A DNA stretch of 64,000 nt from Siphonodentalium dalli (lineage: Eukaryota; Mollusca; Scaphopoda; Gadilida; Siphonodentaliidae), in the NCBI GenBank assembly GCA_032622095.1, contig CP136064.1, forward strand, positions 111,154,004-111,218,003, in the 5' to 3' direction. Positions 33,837 to 45,909 of the stretch are shown in pieces. Every line of letters starts with the position of its first letter. Within the stretch, counting starts at the first letter, position 1. The translations under genes were made by a program, and so were the position numbers. A model generated the notes under the pieces. The model saw only the letters and a program-made list of their open reading frames with translations. It did not search any database and was not told the DNA's origin.

Positions 33837-34295
33837 CTGTTTTGATAAAAATAAGAATTCATGATAATAATGATGGGTTGAATATATCACTTAACCATTT
33901 TTGTGACAGTGCTTACCAGATAGACTATATATGTATATATTTAAAAAAAATGTTTATTGCATTACTACATATATAAACGTTACATATACATGAACTATGT
34001 ACAGAATGTTGGTAGTTATTCACACAGTAGAAATCACACAAACATTCACACTGCGGTGGCTCCATCCTAAACTAGCGCATTGATATCCAATGTTCAGATA
34101 TCGGTGGAGAGGGTGGAACCCTAAATTGAATGTAAATATTGTAAATGTATATAAGGCTCTTATAAGATAGACTTATAGTAGCACAATCAGGAAACCAGGC
34201 CAGAGTATTTCTGTTTGCTCAAACGTTCATTTATATCATTTAAAACTATGGAAGGCATTCGCAATGGGTTCATCTGAAAAACCTAAACAAGTTTG
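33837..34295. other. Intron stretch, nothing recognised
   Basis: AT-rich intron with a TATATG-rich segment. No supportable feature. Confidence 0.5.
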
Positions 34296-34783
34296 TTAAA
34301 GGAACTCAACCCGTAAAGAGGGTCCCCATCTCAACAGATTCCAACAACAACAATCCGATCAGAGGGTCCTATATTACTATTTCTTTGGCTTTGGGGGTAA
34401 AAAATATTTGATTCGAGTCGACGAACCCATCAAACAAAGCTCAGAGTTATTAGATATTGATTTTTGAAAATTCTTATGTTCTCGAGATGAGTACCAATAA
34501 CTGCCGTCAATTTGGTAACATGCTCGAGATTTTACGCCAAAATTATATTCAAACAGACAAGGATGGATAACTCTATGATCAAGTGGGTAATAACAACGAA
34601 TTTTTTACTGTCTTCTGGGCCAGAAACAATTCCCGATAATGAAAAATAATAGATTTCTAAAATCGATATCTAACAAATCTGAGCTTTGATGGGTGACTTC
34701 CTCGACTCGAATCAAATATTTTTGACCCCCGAAGCCATTGAAATAGTAATTGAGAGGAGTTTTATCGGGTTGAGTACCTTTAA
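34296..34783. mobile_element. Inverted-repeat element with TTAAAGG ends
   Basis: TTAAAGGAACTCAACCCG at the left and CGGGTTGAGTACCTTTAA at the right. Long inner arms pair GGGGGTAAAAAATATTTGAT with its complement and CCCATCAAACAAAGCTCAGA with its near-complement. About 490 bp, no coding capacity. Confidence 0.8.
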
Positions 34784-35174
34784 AATTATTATATCCATGG
34801 TGAACATCGAAAAAAGAAGGAATTTGTTGTTATGATGTTCATGATCAATAATCCTCAATTGACGAAATTCCAATTGTTAAAAGCATTGTTAGTAAATACA
34901 AACTGTAACAGTAAAGCATATTTACGTCTTCATCAATGAAGAGTAACTCTAAAGTAGACATAACGCTGACTATAATCAGTTGTGGTGCACTGCGTATTCC
35001 TCATATCATTATTTGTAACAGTAATAATGACGGCACTGAAGTCAAATTATACTATTTTCTTGGTAATAAAGGCAATAGAAAACATTCAGTAGTTATAGCA
35101 CTTTGCATAAATGTTCTGCCAATCACAGTACTTGTAATGAGTAAAATATGGATGCTTCAAAAAGCATATATGTT

Positions 35175-35423
35175 TTAAGTTTCTATACTAAATGGACTCT
35201 CCTATTCAGTTATGAAAGTATAAACTGGAATGGTCCATTATCCATTTTGAGAGATGTTCAGGAAATAAAAGCTGACAACATATAATACAAGAAAAGAAGG
35301 ATTCCTATTCTTTGGTGGGAAATGTTTAGATAATAAGTTCATGGTTGTTTGTTGAACTTATTATCTGAACATTTGCGAAGGGATAACGACTCACCAGTGA
35401 GTATTTTGTTTAGAAAGGGTTAA
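35175..35423. mobile_element. TTAA-type MITE (CTATACTAAATGGAC family)
   Basis: TTAA at 35175-35178 and 35420-35423, ending TAGAAAGGGTTAA. It contains a GATAATAAGTTCA/TGAACTTATTATC hairpin. Relatives are 36133-36364, 37870-37993, 27880-28140 and the interrupted copy at 9382-12848. The hAT-like element at 35432 is inserted just beyond its right edge. Confidence 0.72.
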
Positions 35424-35431
35424 TATTGACG

Positions 35432-36006
35432 TAGGGCCCTGCGAATCGGGCATTTTCATTTCGAATCGAATCTAGAATCGAATCAGCCAAATGATTCCGA
35501 ATCGCATCGAATCTCGAATCGAATCATTACATCAGTCATATCAATAGTGAAGATGTAGATATCACTTGAATGAGTGGCCGTACCGGTATCAATTTACTAA
35601 CTTCATAATGACGATAAGTGATCATCAGTATGTAATGTAAATATTATCCATAAATGGATCAAATTCGCATTTAACCAATTAAGTGTGCATTGTTTGTGGC
35701 TATCTCTGCTTTCGAAACGCTATCATAAGCAATAATGAAGTCAGTAAGCATTCATGTAGCTGAAGTTCGACAACAGTGTTTCATGTAGCTGAAGTTCGAC
35801 AACAGTGTTTGGAATGTGTATCCTTTCGTTTGTATCATAAGCTATCTTCGCGGAAAAGCAATTTTGTCCGTTCCGTTGCCGTAAAGATAATACAATGGGT
35901 GCCAGTGATTCGATACAATTCGAATCAGAATAGCCAATTTCGAATCGAATCGAATCAGACGAAAGATTCCGAATCGCATCAAATCGAATCGATTCGCAGG
36001 GCCCTA
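35432..36006. mobile_element. hAT-like element (TAGGGCCCTGCGAATCG ends)
   Basis: Inverted ends TAGGGCCCTGCGAATCG and CGATTCGCAGGGCCCTA, flanked by the 8-mers TATTGACG and TATTGATG (one mismatch). The sub-terminal regions consist of repeated GAATCGAATC motifs on both sides. A 34-bp internal duplication (CATGTAGCTGAAGTTCGACA twice) lies at 35753-35810. A decayed relative is at 2715-2815. No transposase. Confidence 0.85.
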
Positions 36007-36132
36007 TATTGATGGTAGTTTACCACACAGTTATAAAAGTCATTAATCAGTAATCATGTCCACTGCTAAGCCAATAATTGACCAGAAATGTGATGAACCC
36101 AGCATCCTTTATCAGTCATGACACTAAATGAG

Positions 36133-36364
36133 TTAACCCTTTCTATACAAAATGGATCATCCCACTCAGTTATAAAAATATACATTGGAATGGTCTATTA
36201 TTCATTTGGAGGGATGGTAAGGATATATGAGCAGATGTCTGACAGACAAAATGATAATATAAGTGCAGAAGAATTCATATTTATTGCTATGGTCATTTGT
36301 TGAACTTATTATCTGAACATTTCCTAAGGGAACTTACAATGAGTATTTACTATAGAAAGGTTCA
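36133..36364. mobile_element. TTAA-type MITE (CTATACAAAATGGATC family)
   Basis: Starts TTAACCCTTTCTATACAAAA and ends TATAGAAAGGTTCAA, with the right TTAA mutated to TTCA. It has the same internal TTGAACTTATTATCTGAACA half-hairpin as 35175-35423. Confidence 0.7.
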
Positions 36365-36510
36365 ACCAGCCAGTACACCGCACAGCATATCCCCCGCTAA
36401 GATGACTTTTAGCTGAGGTGTATTCATTTTCTAAGGGCCATAACTTCAAAATAAATGAATGAACAAAACCTGTTGAATGCGGACATTGTTACCCCAAGCT
36501 GCCGCAAGAG

Positions 36511-36901
36511 CAAGCCTGAATTTAGTGTCCCTGACATTTGCAGAATGAGGCCCCCAGATGGTGGATTTAGTGATGCTACCACGCACAGCAGGCTAGCATC
36601 ACCAAATTCACCATCTGGGAACCTCATTCTGCTTAGGCATCACCTTCTGGGAAGTATTTATAGTATCAAATTAACATTGTTTTTAGTTTCTATATCCCTT
36701 AATTTTCAGAAGATAAATTGCATAATCGAATCGAGGTGACTAATGGGTGAACATCAACAAATTCAACTGGGGAACTTCAATTTGATCCCAGATCTCCCAT
36801 AGCAGTTGAGGCCTAAGCAGAATGAGGTCTGCAGAGGGAGTATTTGGTGATGCTAGCCCGCTAGCATTCTGAAAATGACAGACACACTAAATTCAGGCTT
36901 G
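36511..36901. mobile_element. hAT-like MITE (CAAGCCTGAATTTAGTGTC family), copy 2
   Basis: Inverted ends CAAGCCTGAATTTAGTGTC and CACTAAATTCAGGCTTG, flanking 8-mers cgcaagag and cccaagag. It contains one GAGGCCCCCAGATGGTG palindrome and part of a second. Overlapping frames are not genes. Confidence 0.82.
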
Positions 36902-37688
36902 CCCAAGAGTATACTAAAGATAATTCCAACACGATTAACGATAATGGAGATCAAAAGATGCCACTGATGCATTTTCACTCTATTAAAGGCTGTAACTAAT
37001 TAAATAAATAAAAATAAATGACCTAAACCCATTCCATGTGTATATCCCTTCCCCCATAATCAATAGCATAACAAACAAAAAACCATTCAAGTCAGGCCTA
37101 TGATAACTGAAATAGAGAGTTCAAATGTTTGATGGACAGAGACAGATGACTGGATGGATGGACCCCATATATCGTTAAGTCACCCCTACATCATGCTAAT
37201 AAATTTGGAGGATAATACATCAAAAGTAAAGAAATTAAAGCGAAAAATTTAAACAAGACTAAAATATCTGAAGTTATTCATTCCTGGCCACGCTTTATCA
37301 AATTTAATGTTAGGGCGGCTGGGGTGATGCCCAGGCTTCTCAACCTGAACCAGTAACGGACCCGGATCAGTTCATCCCCTGATCATCTCTTCCCCATTCA
37401 CTAGGTAAATCTGAAGGAAAATTCTATATGAACTTAAGTTATTGTGTCTGCCATAGAGAAAACATGCTTCATTGTCAACAATATTTTTTTTCTGAGTTAA
37501 ATAGTCATATTGAATGTTAATATGAGTGTAACTAGCCAATATTTCCGAGGGGGGATGGGAGTAGGTTGGGAGCTGCGCAAAGGGGGGGGGGGGGGAGATA
37601 TTGTATCACACCAGATTTGCGGCTCCAACCCAGGAATTGTCCTGTAAATAAAAGCAGATGACAGACAGATGAAAAGCTAATACAAGTG

Positions 37689-37865
37689 CAAGCCTTGAAA
37701 TAGTGAGCCTGTCATTTGCAGAACGAGGTCCCCAGAGGGTGAATTTAGTGATGCTATCCCGCACATTGGGCTAGCATCACCAAATTCACCCTCTGGGTAG
37801 CATCACTAAATTCACACTCTGGGGACCTCATTCTGCAAATGAAAGACACACTATTTCAAGGCTTG
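37689..37865. mobile_element. hAT-like MITE, short palindromic form with perfect 8-bp duplication
   Basis: 177-bp element with ends CAAGCCTTGAAATAGTG and CACTATTTCAAGGCTTG, flanked by TACAAGTG on both sides (37681-37688 and 37866-37873). It sits inside a TTAA-type MITE whose uninterrupted relative at 36263-36275 reads AATATAAGTGCAGAAG. That paralogous empty site confirms the insertion. Confidence 0.9.
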
Positions 37866-38036
37866 TACAAGTGCAGAAGGATTCATATTCTTTGGTAATA
37901 AATGTTCAGATAATATAGTCGTTTGTTGAACATTATCTGAAAATTTTCTAAGGGAACTACTCGTCAATAAGTATTTAGTATAGAGAGGGTTAATAAAGCT
38001 CAATGTTGTTATTTCATAAATGTTATACCTAACACA

Positions 38037-39854
38037 TAGGGCCCGACGAAGCTTCGAGATTCGATTTGATTTCGAATCTTACGTTCTGATTCGTTTCGAA
38101 AGCGGTCGTGTGATTCGGGATATTTCGAATCGTTGTATACATTGTCACCGGGAATATACTGCATTATATTTACAAAACATTAATTATATCCCCAATACTT
38201 AACCTGAGGTTCCTTCCTGTCGGTATTTGATATTTTTACCAGAAAAGCCAATATTGCGTTACTCAGCTCAATCAAATAAAAAAAAATTTAAATTTAAAAC
38301 TTAACACGATATAAATATATTAAATAAACAGTTCAGGCTCCAACATGTTGTGTCCAAATCTTATCAACATCTTTGTACAGCATATGTTATCCGGGAAATA
38401 GAATATGGTTGACCATTTAGCTATTCATGACAACTCAATTGATCTGATGGACAGGCCCAAGTTGGGATACTATACATAGGGGGGGGAATTTTTAACAGTT
38501 GGAAATTTCATACCTGCCAAAACATTAGTTGGAAATTTCACACCAACAATAGGTTGAAAATGTTCTTGTAGTTTGATTTTCAAAAATTTATTCGGGAGAA
38601 TTAATTGTTTTTGGACCAATATTTGCATATTTTCCTATTTTTTTTCAAAATTTTGGACTGAAATGGTTATCAGTTGGAAATTTTCCAACCTGGGGGGGGG
38701 GGGGGGGGGGGTGTCCTGTGTCCTGGTCCCTCCCCGGAGTCCCCCGTGGCCAGTCAAAAACTGCTGGTTAATTTAAGAAAACAATATTGTCATACATTTG
38801 GTCAACATTGTCATTGGAATTGTCATCAGTTGGAAATTTTCCAACCAAAGTGGGGTGTCAGGTTTGAAATTTCCACCTCTAGGATGCTTCAGGCTAGTCT
38901 AGATGCTAGGATTTTGCACTTTTCTTGTTCAGATTACAAAATTTTCGCATACCAGGCCGAACCATGGTCGACCCGGTGTGTCATTGTCTCTCCCCCGTGG
39001 CCAATACAAAAATGCTAATAAGTTTAACAATATTGTACTACATTTGGACAAAATTGTGGACTGAAATGGTCATCAGTTGGAGAATTTTCCAACCTGAGGG
39101 GGAGTATGAGGTTTGAAATTTCCAACACTATAGGAAAGCTTCAGTTGAGGCCAGTCTAGATGCTAGGATTTGCGATTATTTTTATTCAAATTTTAAAAAT
39201 GTCTCACACCCGGCTGAACAACAATGGTCAGCCCGGTGTGTCATGGTCGTGGCGTGTGCATTTGTATGGAGTTAGACCACTAGATGTTAGGATTTATGCA
39301 ATGTTTCAGGAATTATTCAAAACTTGTGTTCGGTCTGATTCTGACTCAAGGGGGGGGGGGGGGGGGGGGGGGGGGGTGCAATTGAAATTTCCTAAGGTGG
39401 ACACCCCCCCCCATCCAACGGAACCCTCTAGCCACGTCCCCGGTGACAGGGTGAAGCGTACATGTGCAGACGAGTTTCCGTTTGCAATGAGTCGAATTAG
39501 ACTCTGACAATTGATTTCAAAGTGCCAAACTGCTTACTTTTACGAACTTCCCGCATAGTGATAGTGTCACGAAATATGAAATGATGGTGCCATTCTCATA
39601 TATTAAACTGTTTAAAACTGTGATATATCATAGAAATTAAGTTTCTCCTTCGTAATCTGAGTTATCTCACTGATGTTATAAAATCATTGAACATTTGGCC
39701 CCATATTTGCTCGTACCTCCCACCGATCGGTACCGCCAATCAACTAAAGTGTTTGAAAAAGATTCGATTCGAGATTCGATTCGATTTCGAATCATTATCA
39801 TGATTCGATTCGAGATTCGATTCGATGTTGAAATTGCTGATTCGTCGGGCCCTA
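38037..39854. mobile_element. hAT-like element (TAGGGCCCGACGAA ends), 1.8 kb
   Basis: Inverted ends TAGGGCCCGACGAA and TTCGTCGGGCCCTA with a perfect CTAACACA duplication (38029-38036 and 39855-39862). The sub-terminal regions are GATTCGATTCGA-rich. The interior (38460-39420) holds three or four diverged units with CAGTTGGAAATTTTCCAACC, each near a poly-G run (38692-38711, 39350-39376), and has no transposase. Confidence 0.9.
38692..38711 (+). repeat. Poly-G tract (20 bases)
   Basis: 20 consecutive G inside the hAT-like element. A 27-base G run follows at 39350-39376. Lengths are uncertain. Confidence 0.85.
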
Positions 39855-40503
39855 CTAACACACTAATATTCTTTGAATTGTTTGACCCGAGGGAATTAGA
39901 GTTAAAGTACTTTCCCCTAGCAGTGAAAGATGGAATCGCCGAAGGCGATGCTTTCTCGTAAGGGAGAGGTGAATGGGTAAAATGTCATCTGCGTTCAAGC
40001 CGTCTTCAGGTGTGGACCACCTAAATTAATGTCGTGTAAATGTAAATGACGCAGCACAGGGAGCCCAAATAATTCATAACTGCAAGTTTTGCGAAAGGTC
40101 TCCACTGTATAACAAAAGCCTTGTATTAATGAGTATATTAAAGCATTCAGTATATAAGTCCGCCAGATCTAAAATCCTATTACTCATCACTGGATTTAAC
40201 TAGTCAGTATGTCTGAAAACCCCATTAAATAAAATTATCAACAACCATCTTGAACAAAATGTTCATAAATAATCATATTAATTAAGCGTTAAGTGTAATA
40301 AATGCTAAATATGATATGATGTTTGATTTTCAACAATGGAATTCATGTAATGACAATAATGAACAACAAAGTGTGTATATGAAATAGGATTCTTAAAATC
40401 TACATACTACATAGAGTAGGTCAGTGTGCATAGAATATGTTTAGTTAAAAAGAAGACCAAGATAGGATGAAGTTCACATAACTGTATTAATAAAGATGTG
40501 TAT

Positions 40504-40816
40504 ACAGGAATGCCCTAAATAATCAACTCCTTAACCACAGCAGAATTATGGGTAATTTTTCAGGATTTAGTCGGAAATTTGGCTTGTTGCAATGCCATGG
40601 GAAATGCCGTGGCAACATGTGGAATCTAACATGTCACAGCATTAAATTTGCTGTGGGACATATTTTCAAATTTTGAGGACTGTACAAATGTCTAGTACCA
40701 TACTCGCTGAGAGCTTTCCGATGAATGGCAACAAGCCATATTTCTGACTAAATCCTGAAAAATTTACCCATAATTCTGCTGTGGTTAAGGAGTCGATTAT
40801 TTAGGGCATTACTGTA
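40504..40816. mobile_element. Palindromic MITE (ACAGTAATGCCCTAA family), copy 3 with longer core
   Basis: Same arms as 22384-22598, but with about 120 bp of extra core (CATGGGAAATGCCGTGGC to GACTGTACAAATGTCTAGTACC). The same core appears inverted in the copy at 44556-44790, so this is probably the fuller ancestral form. Confidence 0.85.
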
Positions 40817-41919
40817 GATGATACTAATGATTTTGAGAAACCTCTTTACTAAAGGGGTTTCACAAACTTGCAATTACTAGTACAGTTAACACTAACCATT
40901 ATGAATATGTTAGAGGTGCTAAGAATTGCACTCCTCAAACATGTTTAGAGTGATCAATCAACCCTAACTGCAGTTATCAAAAGAAAACCAAAAAACTCAA
41001 ATATCAAAGTTAAAAAAGGTCCCTAACTCTGGTAAAAATGGGCAAATGAAACCAAAAGTTATATGTTCAAACTAACATTTAAAAGCATCCTACTAGTGTA
41101 AGCAATGGTTTATTTCCTCGGAAAAGTCAGTCAGATGAATTTTGCTATAGTTTTCCCAAAACATCACTTTCTGATTATTGAAAAACATATTTATCAAACA
41201 AAGTGAAAATATTTAAAATAATAAACCAATGATTCTTAGTTTAATGAGCAACCAAACAAAATATGGCTTGATTTTATTTTTGAAAATATTTTTTACTATT
41301 GAAACTACTGCTTGAAATTTCATTATTTGATATGTCAGATGATATGATTACAAATTTGAAGTAGAACGTTCCAGTCGCTATTATAAGATACAAAATAAAG
41401 CCTAGTCAAGTGGTCGCGCTCTATATCTATGATGTTGGTGTGTCCTGCTGATTTAGCTATAATCTTGCTGGGGCAAAGCGATGCTGACAAATTATTGTTA
41501 ATTTTCTCTTTGGCAAATCCAAATGATAATTCAAAGAAATATATGTATGTATGTATGGAATATTAAAAAAAACCAGATATTTAAAGATATGTTAATGTCT
41601 GTGTTTGTTATTGTAAAATGAGTGTCGTGATATAGCCTGACCCTTAAAATGACATTAAATCCCCAATCGATAATATTACAAAATTATTAGAAAATCCATC
41701 TTGATTGGTGTCAGTTTAAAATAATTTGCACAACCATTGTTATAATATTGAATGTTAAATGTATTTGAATGTTCCCTGCAAATAATAGCCTTGTACTATA
41801 TCATTCGGACTTGCCAAAGACTGCACAAATTTGAGAAAAAGTAATGATATTGTCCATAATCACTTTGTCACTCCAACATCATAGTTAATCCAACAAAACC
41901 ACCAACATCATAGCCCTAT
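40817..41919. other. Intron stretch, nothing recognised
   Basis: AT-rich intronic sequence. No exon, element boundary or RNA gene could be supported. Confidence 0.5.
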
Positions 41920-41927
41920 AGCAGGAC

Positions 41928-42619
41928 TTAGTGCTGGGCAGCAATATTGTATACCGATTATAATCGGTAAGAATTTCAATACCGCAACCGTTTATTTTGT
42001 TTATAATCTGAATGCCGAAGTCGCGGTTTGCATGAATATTTTGAAAGTAAAACCCCATAATACTGCTCAACAATTAATGCAGTCGACGCCAATACGATTG
42101 TTTCGTTCTGTGTTGAGTCAAATTTTTTTTAAAGTTTTATTCTGGTGGCTCTTGTTGTAACATTGTGCCACAACAAATTGTGAGATACTAGTAACGTTTA
42201 CCACATTCACACGCTGTATGGGTGTACTAGGTGCCTTGTGTACAACATCGATTTTCCAGTTACATTCAGATTACGTGTGACTTTGATCAGCGATTCGTGT
42301 ACTAACTGATTTCCATCAAGCATAATAAATCCCAGATTATCAGGACCGTATTCATGCATGAATGATAATTCCCGAACATTGTGTTAAATTCTATGGGGAA
42401 TTTGACATGGCATATGACAGACATTGGCTCAGCAATTAAATAAATTAATTTCCAAATTATTATTAGGCCAGTCTTATTAGTGTGAGGTTTGATCTGGTTC
42501 CTTTTTTGTAAACCTGCCTTCAGTTACTAAATAGATGTGAAACAATTGGTAGTAAGGTATACAGCGGTGTGATTTTAGAATTACTATTGTATTTTTATAC
42601 GCAAATATTGCCCAGCACA
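41928..42619. mobile_element. hAT-like element with perfect AGCAGGAC duplication
   Basis: 692 bp with ends TTAGTGCTGGGCAGCAATATTG and, inverted, ATATTGCCCAGCACA. The perfect 8-bp target duplication AGCAGGAC is at 41920-41927 and 42620-42627. No transposase was seen. It lies just downstream (in gene sense) of the exon at 42709-42762. Confidence 0.9.
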
Positions 42620-42708
42620 AGCAGGACCAGCTGACCAGACTTGTAAATAAAGAGGAGACAGAGTGTTAGAACCAACTCCACCACAGAGTAAGTTAATCAT
42701 TAACTTAC

Positions 42709-42762
42709 ATTTCTGTCCTCATCTTTTTCCCAGCCTTGGGCTACATCATAAAGTTCGCTTTC
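42709..42762 (-). CDS. MAP4K3/5-like: MAP4K3/5-like kinase exon: ESELYDVAQGWEKDEDRN
   Basis: A 54-nt exon, 18 codons, phase 0 at both ends. Acceptor CGATACAG, donor GTAAGT. The peptide ESELYDVAQGWEKDEDRN is acidic and shares the pattern E-x-x-Y-D-x-A-x-x-W with the next exon (EQYDTARLW), suggesting an exon duplication in the kinase-CNH linker. Because it is 3n and phase 0 it could be skipped without changing frame. Confidence 0.88.
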
Positions 42763-43485
42763 CTGTATCGGAAAAAATGGTCTAAGGCCACAGTCAATGT
42801 TTGGTTTCTCAGGCCCATGTGCATGCACCAAGAAGAGCGAGAGCGAGGTCTGTATGACATTGCAAGCATACCTTTCTCAACTTACGGTTTTAACAAGATT
42901 AAGAATGGGTGATATGAAAAAATTATTTTATGACAGATATTTTCTTATGAGCCAACATCAGTCTAGCTTGGATGTTTCATCATAATATTGGTGCCTAAGG
43001 CCAAGCGATGTGACATATATTATTCTGATTGTGTATGTGTCATTGAACTGCATTCACTTTGCAATTGTATGATATATTGGCACAAAAGCCTTTAAAGGGC
43101 AAAAAAAAATATGCATGCATGCTTTGGAAAACAATCCTGAGTAATAAAGCATTGACTTTATATGGCCTTACTGTAAATCATTAGTATGACAGCAGTCAAA
43201 AGCATAAGACCAACATAGCGCAGCACCAGTGAATCACCTAAGTATTAGGCGAGCAGAATAATTATAAAATTATTTTCATACTGCTTCATGGAAGTTCATC
43301 GAAAAATCTATTTTTTTTTTGGTCAGAAAATATTTGTATGACCTGCAATTTTTCAAAAATTATCCTAGTGATTGAATAAAAAATGACATAATGATGTGTT
43401 GCTGGTGAAAAAACTGAATGGTCTGGTTGGAGACATGTTTTACTGTCTCATATTATAGATAACCAGCAATGTACAGCAGGCTTAC

Positions 43486-43517
43486 CTGATCCTTCCTGTT
43501 CATTATGTCGTAATTCA
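43486..43517 (-). CDS. MAP4K3/5-like: MAP4K3/5-like kinase microexon (32 nt)
   Basis: Between acceptor TTCTTTTCAG and donor GTAAGC. It completes a codon begun with A at the end of the previous exon and reads MNYDIMNRKDQ, ending in phase 0. It contains another Tyr-Asp, like the two following exons. With no family match, it is supported only by splice sites and exact phase fit on both sides. Confidence 0.7.
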
Positions 43518-44272
43518 CTGAAAAGAACAAAATTATAGGTTTTATACTCATCATACTGCATCATACAGTATATACTGCAAAATTTGTGGCAAACAAATGC
43601 AGCAAACACATTAATGTTATTTTGATACATATTCTTAATACGCTAGATTAAAAATGCACACTTATTAACTTGACTTAGTCTGAGAAAATATTCTTTAATC
43701 AATTGCGATATATTCATTCTACTTTCTCAAAAGAACAATCTTTACACCATTCTTGACATAATAAAATATTAAATATATTTGTTTTATGGTTTTATGATCA
43801 TCAGCTGTTGTTGATGAAAGAAGAATGATCACATTGTTTGAAAAACATTGCCAGAAAAGGAAGCTGTTGATATAAACAAATGCAGGACTCGATTTAACTG
43901 GATTCGCATCGCAACTTGTGATGCAATTTCCAATTTCTGCAAACCGAATCAAAATAAAAAAAAACATGTATTGGTAGGGAATGCTATATAAAAACTACCC
44001 AGTGCTGCAAAATGCTATAACAAATTTAAAAATTAAATCGACACTTGAACATGTGACTCACTTTTAGTACAGAATAATCATAAGTGATCATAAAGGTCAG
44101 GTTGATATTGTTCAGGAGCAATATAAATTTTCTAGAATTTTATAAGATTCTCGAGATACGTGTTGTGCCTTGTTTTAACGGCCTAATAATTTCTTCTTTT
44201 AAACATGACTGAGTCATAGGATGTCTCAATCACCAGGAAAATCTAGTTTAACTGGTATGAAATGCAACTTAC
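43518..44272. other. Intron stretch, nothing recognised
   Basis: AT-rich intron between microexons. No element could be bounded. Confidence 0.5.
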
Positions 44273-44354
44273 TTTTGAGTTCCAAGCTGTGTCGGGCAGC
44301 ATTAGGTTGAGTGGATTTCTTCGATGAGATTCTTTTAGGCACATTGACAAGAAC
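44273..44354 (-). CDS. MAP4K3/5-like: MAP4K3/5-like kinase exon: VLVNVPKRISSKKS
   Basis: An 82-nt exon reading VLVNVPKRISSKKSTQPNAA and so on, starting in phase 0 after DDDG and ending with one base. It corresponds to EPLVAVPHRIHSTSRN just after the acidic DFDDDD stretch of human MAP4K3, so the order is conserved. It is a basic, Ser-rich linker. Acceptor TTCTCCAG, donor GTAAGT. Confidence 0.92.
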
Positions 44355-44555
44355 CTGGAGAATTGGAATGAATAATAAAAGTTTACCAAATAAACAATGT
44401 ATTTAAGTGTTTGTTACTAAGGGTATATAAATATGTTCCTCAGGGAAAGCCTCGTCCCAAAACAAACCCTGCACCTCAAGCATATTTATGATCTTCCAAA
44501 AATAGGTAAATAAGTAAAGCAAAGTTGACAAATACATGATGCACCAATGCCTTAT

Positions 44556-44790
44556 ACAGTAATGCCCTAAATAATCGACTCCTTAACCACAGCAGAATTA
44601 TGGGCAATTTTTCAGGATTTAGTCGGAAATATGGCTTATTGCCATTCATTGGAAAGCTCTCAGTGAGTATGGTACTAGACATTTGTACAGTCCTCAAAAT
44701 TTGGAAATATGTCCCACAGCAAATTTAATGCTGTAGCATGTTAGATTCCACATGTTGCCACGACATTTCCCATGGCATTGCTTATTGCGC
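44556..44790. mobile_element. Palindromic MITE family, truncated copy 4
   Basis: The left arm ACAGTAATGCCCTAAATAATC is intact, followed by the long core (GTACTAGACATTTGTACAGTCC onwards). The right arm is missing, and a GAGGTCCCCAGAGG-type palindrome follows directly at 44820. Confidence 0.75.
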
Positions 44791-44819
44791 ATGGCCAATT
44801 TTGAGTACTGTTTTTTTAA

Positions 44820-45240
44820 TGAGGTCCCCAGAGGATTAATTTAGTGGCGCTACCCTTACAATGGACTAGCATCACCAAATTCATCCTCTGGGGACTTCAT
44901 TCTGCATTGGCCTCATCTGCTATGGGAGACCTAGATACAGGTTTAAGTTCCAAGATGTTGATGTGCACCCATTGGGCACCTCGTTTATGCAATGTGTTGA
45001 CTGCCAATAGGGGATATAGAGAAACTAAACTAAAAAAGAATCTTTCTAAGGAAGTTTCTAAAGAAGATCAAAAACTTGTTAATTTGATAATATAGCTATA
45101 ATAAAGCTACTTTCCAGAGAAGATGAGGCCTAAGCAGAATGAGGTCCCCAGAAGGTGAATTTAGTGATGCTAGCCTGCTATGAGGGATAGCGTCACTAAA
45201 TTCACCCTCTGGGTACCTCATTCTGAAAATTTCCAGCACC
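44820..45240. mobile_element. GAGGTCCCCAGAGG palindrome MITE pair
   Basis: Two inverted-repeat blocks at 44820-44905 and 45127-45235, each with GGTGAATTTAGTGATGCTAG-type arms as in 28384-28824. They are separated by unrelated sequence. The outer TIRs of the family are not found here. The right flank CCAGCACCATATTTTG also follows a similar fragment at 8506-8555. Confidence 0.65.
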
Positions 45241-45452
45241 ATATTTTGAGACCTGATACCAAAGGTGTACAAAGATGTCACAACACAATTTAAGTAGTGA
45301 TGACTTCAACTATGACATGATCTGTGAGTAGTTTGCATAACACAGCCATAAGCGGCTTAACCACTTTGTTCAAAGTATCTGTCATTTTTTTTAGATAATC
45401 GAATACACAGAATGTACTGTTTCAGATCATAATTAATTTGTAAGAATCTCAC

Positions 45453-45554
45453 CCCATCATCATCTGTGTCTATGTCAATAGAAGGAGGATTCCGCACTTT
45501 CTCCAACAATTCCCGGGTGAGCCGGTTTGATAGATCCCCATGAAGAAAAGGATG
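45453..45554 (-). CDS. MAP4K3/5-like: MAP4K3/5-like kinase exon: end of kinase domain (HPFL)
   Basis: A 102-nt exon, 34 codons, phase 0 at both ends. It begins HPFLHGDLSNRLTRELLEKV and ends IDTDDDG. It carries the last helix of the kinase domain (LLxHPF) and the following L-x-x-ELLxKVxNP segment typical of MAP4K3/5, ending in the conserved acidic run. Acceptor CATGTTTTCAG, donor GTGAGA. Confidence 0.95.
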
Positions 45555-45909
45555 CTGAAAACATGCAGATAACAATTATATTAGAGACAAATCATCATAA
45601 AAGCATCAACGCTGATTAACTTCCAGTAAAATGGCTGCCGCGATGCGTTTATTTTACTGACAATTCTACAATGTCTTACTCAATTACAACCGTCACTTTT
45701 AACAACCAAACGACTCATTTTACAACACAAACACTAGTCCATCAACATTGACCATGGCCTGCCAGAAATTGACACTTGCAACTTAAAAAACTTTGTATCT
45801 TATCAGCTCTGCAAATTTTTTAGGACACACAAAACACCGACACAGGTGTCTAAACACGGAAGCGAAGAAAATCTGTAAAGAAATTAATTCAACCATCTCC
45901 ATAAAAGCT

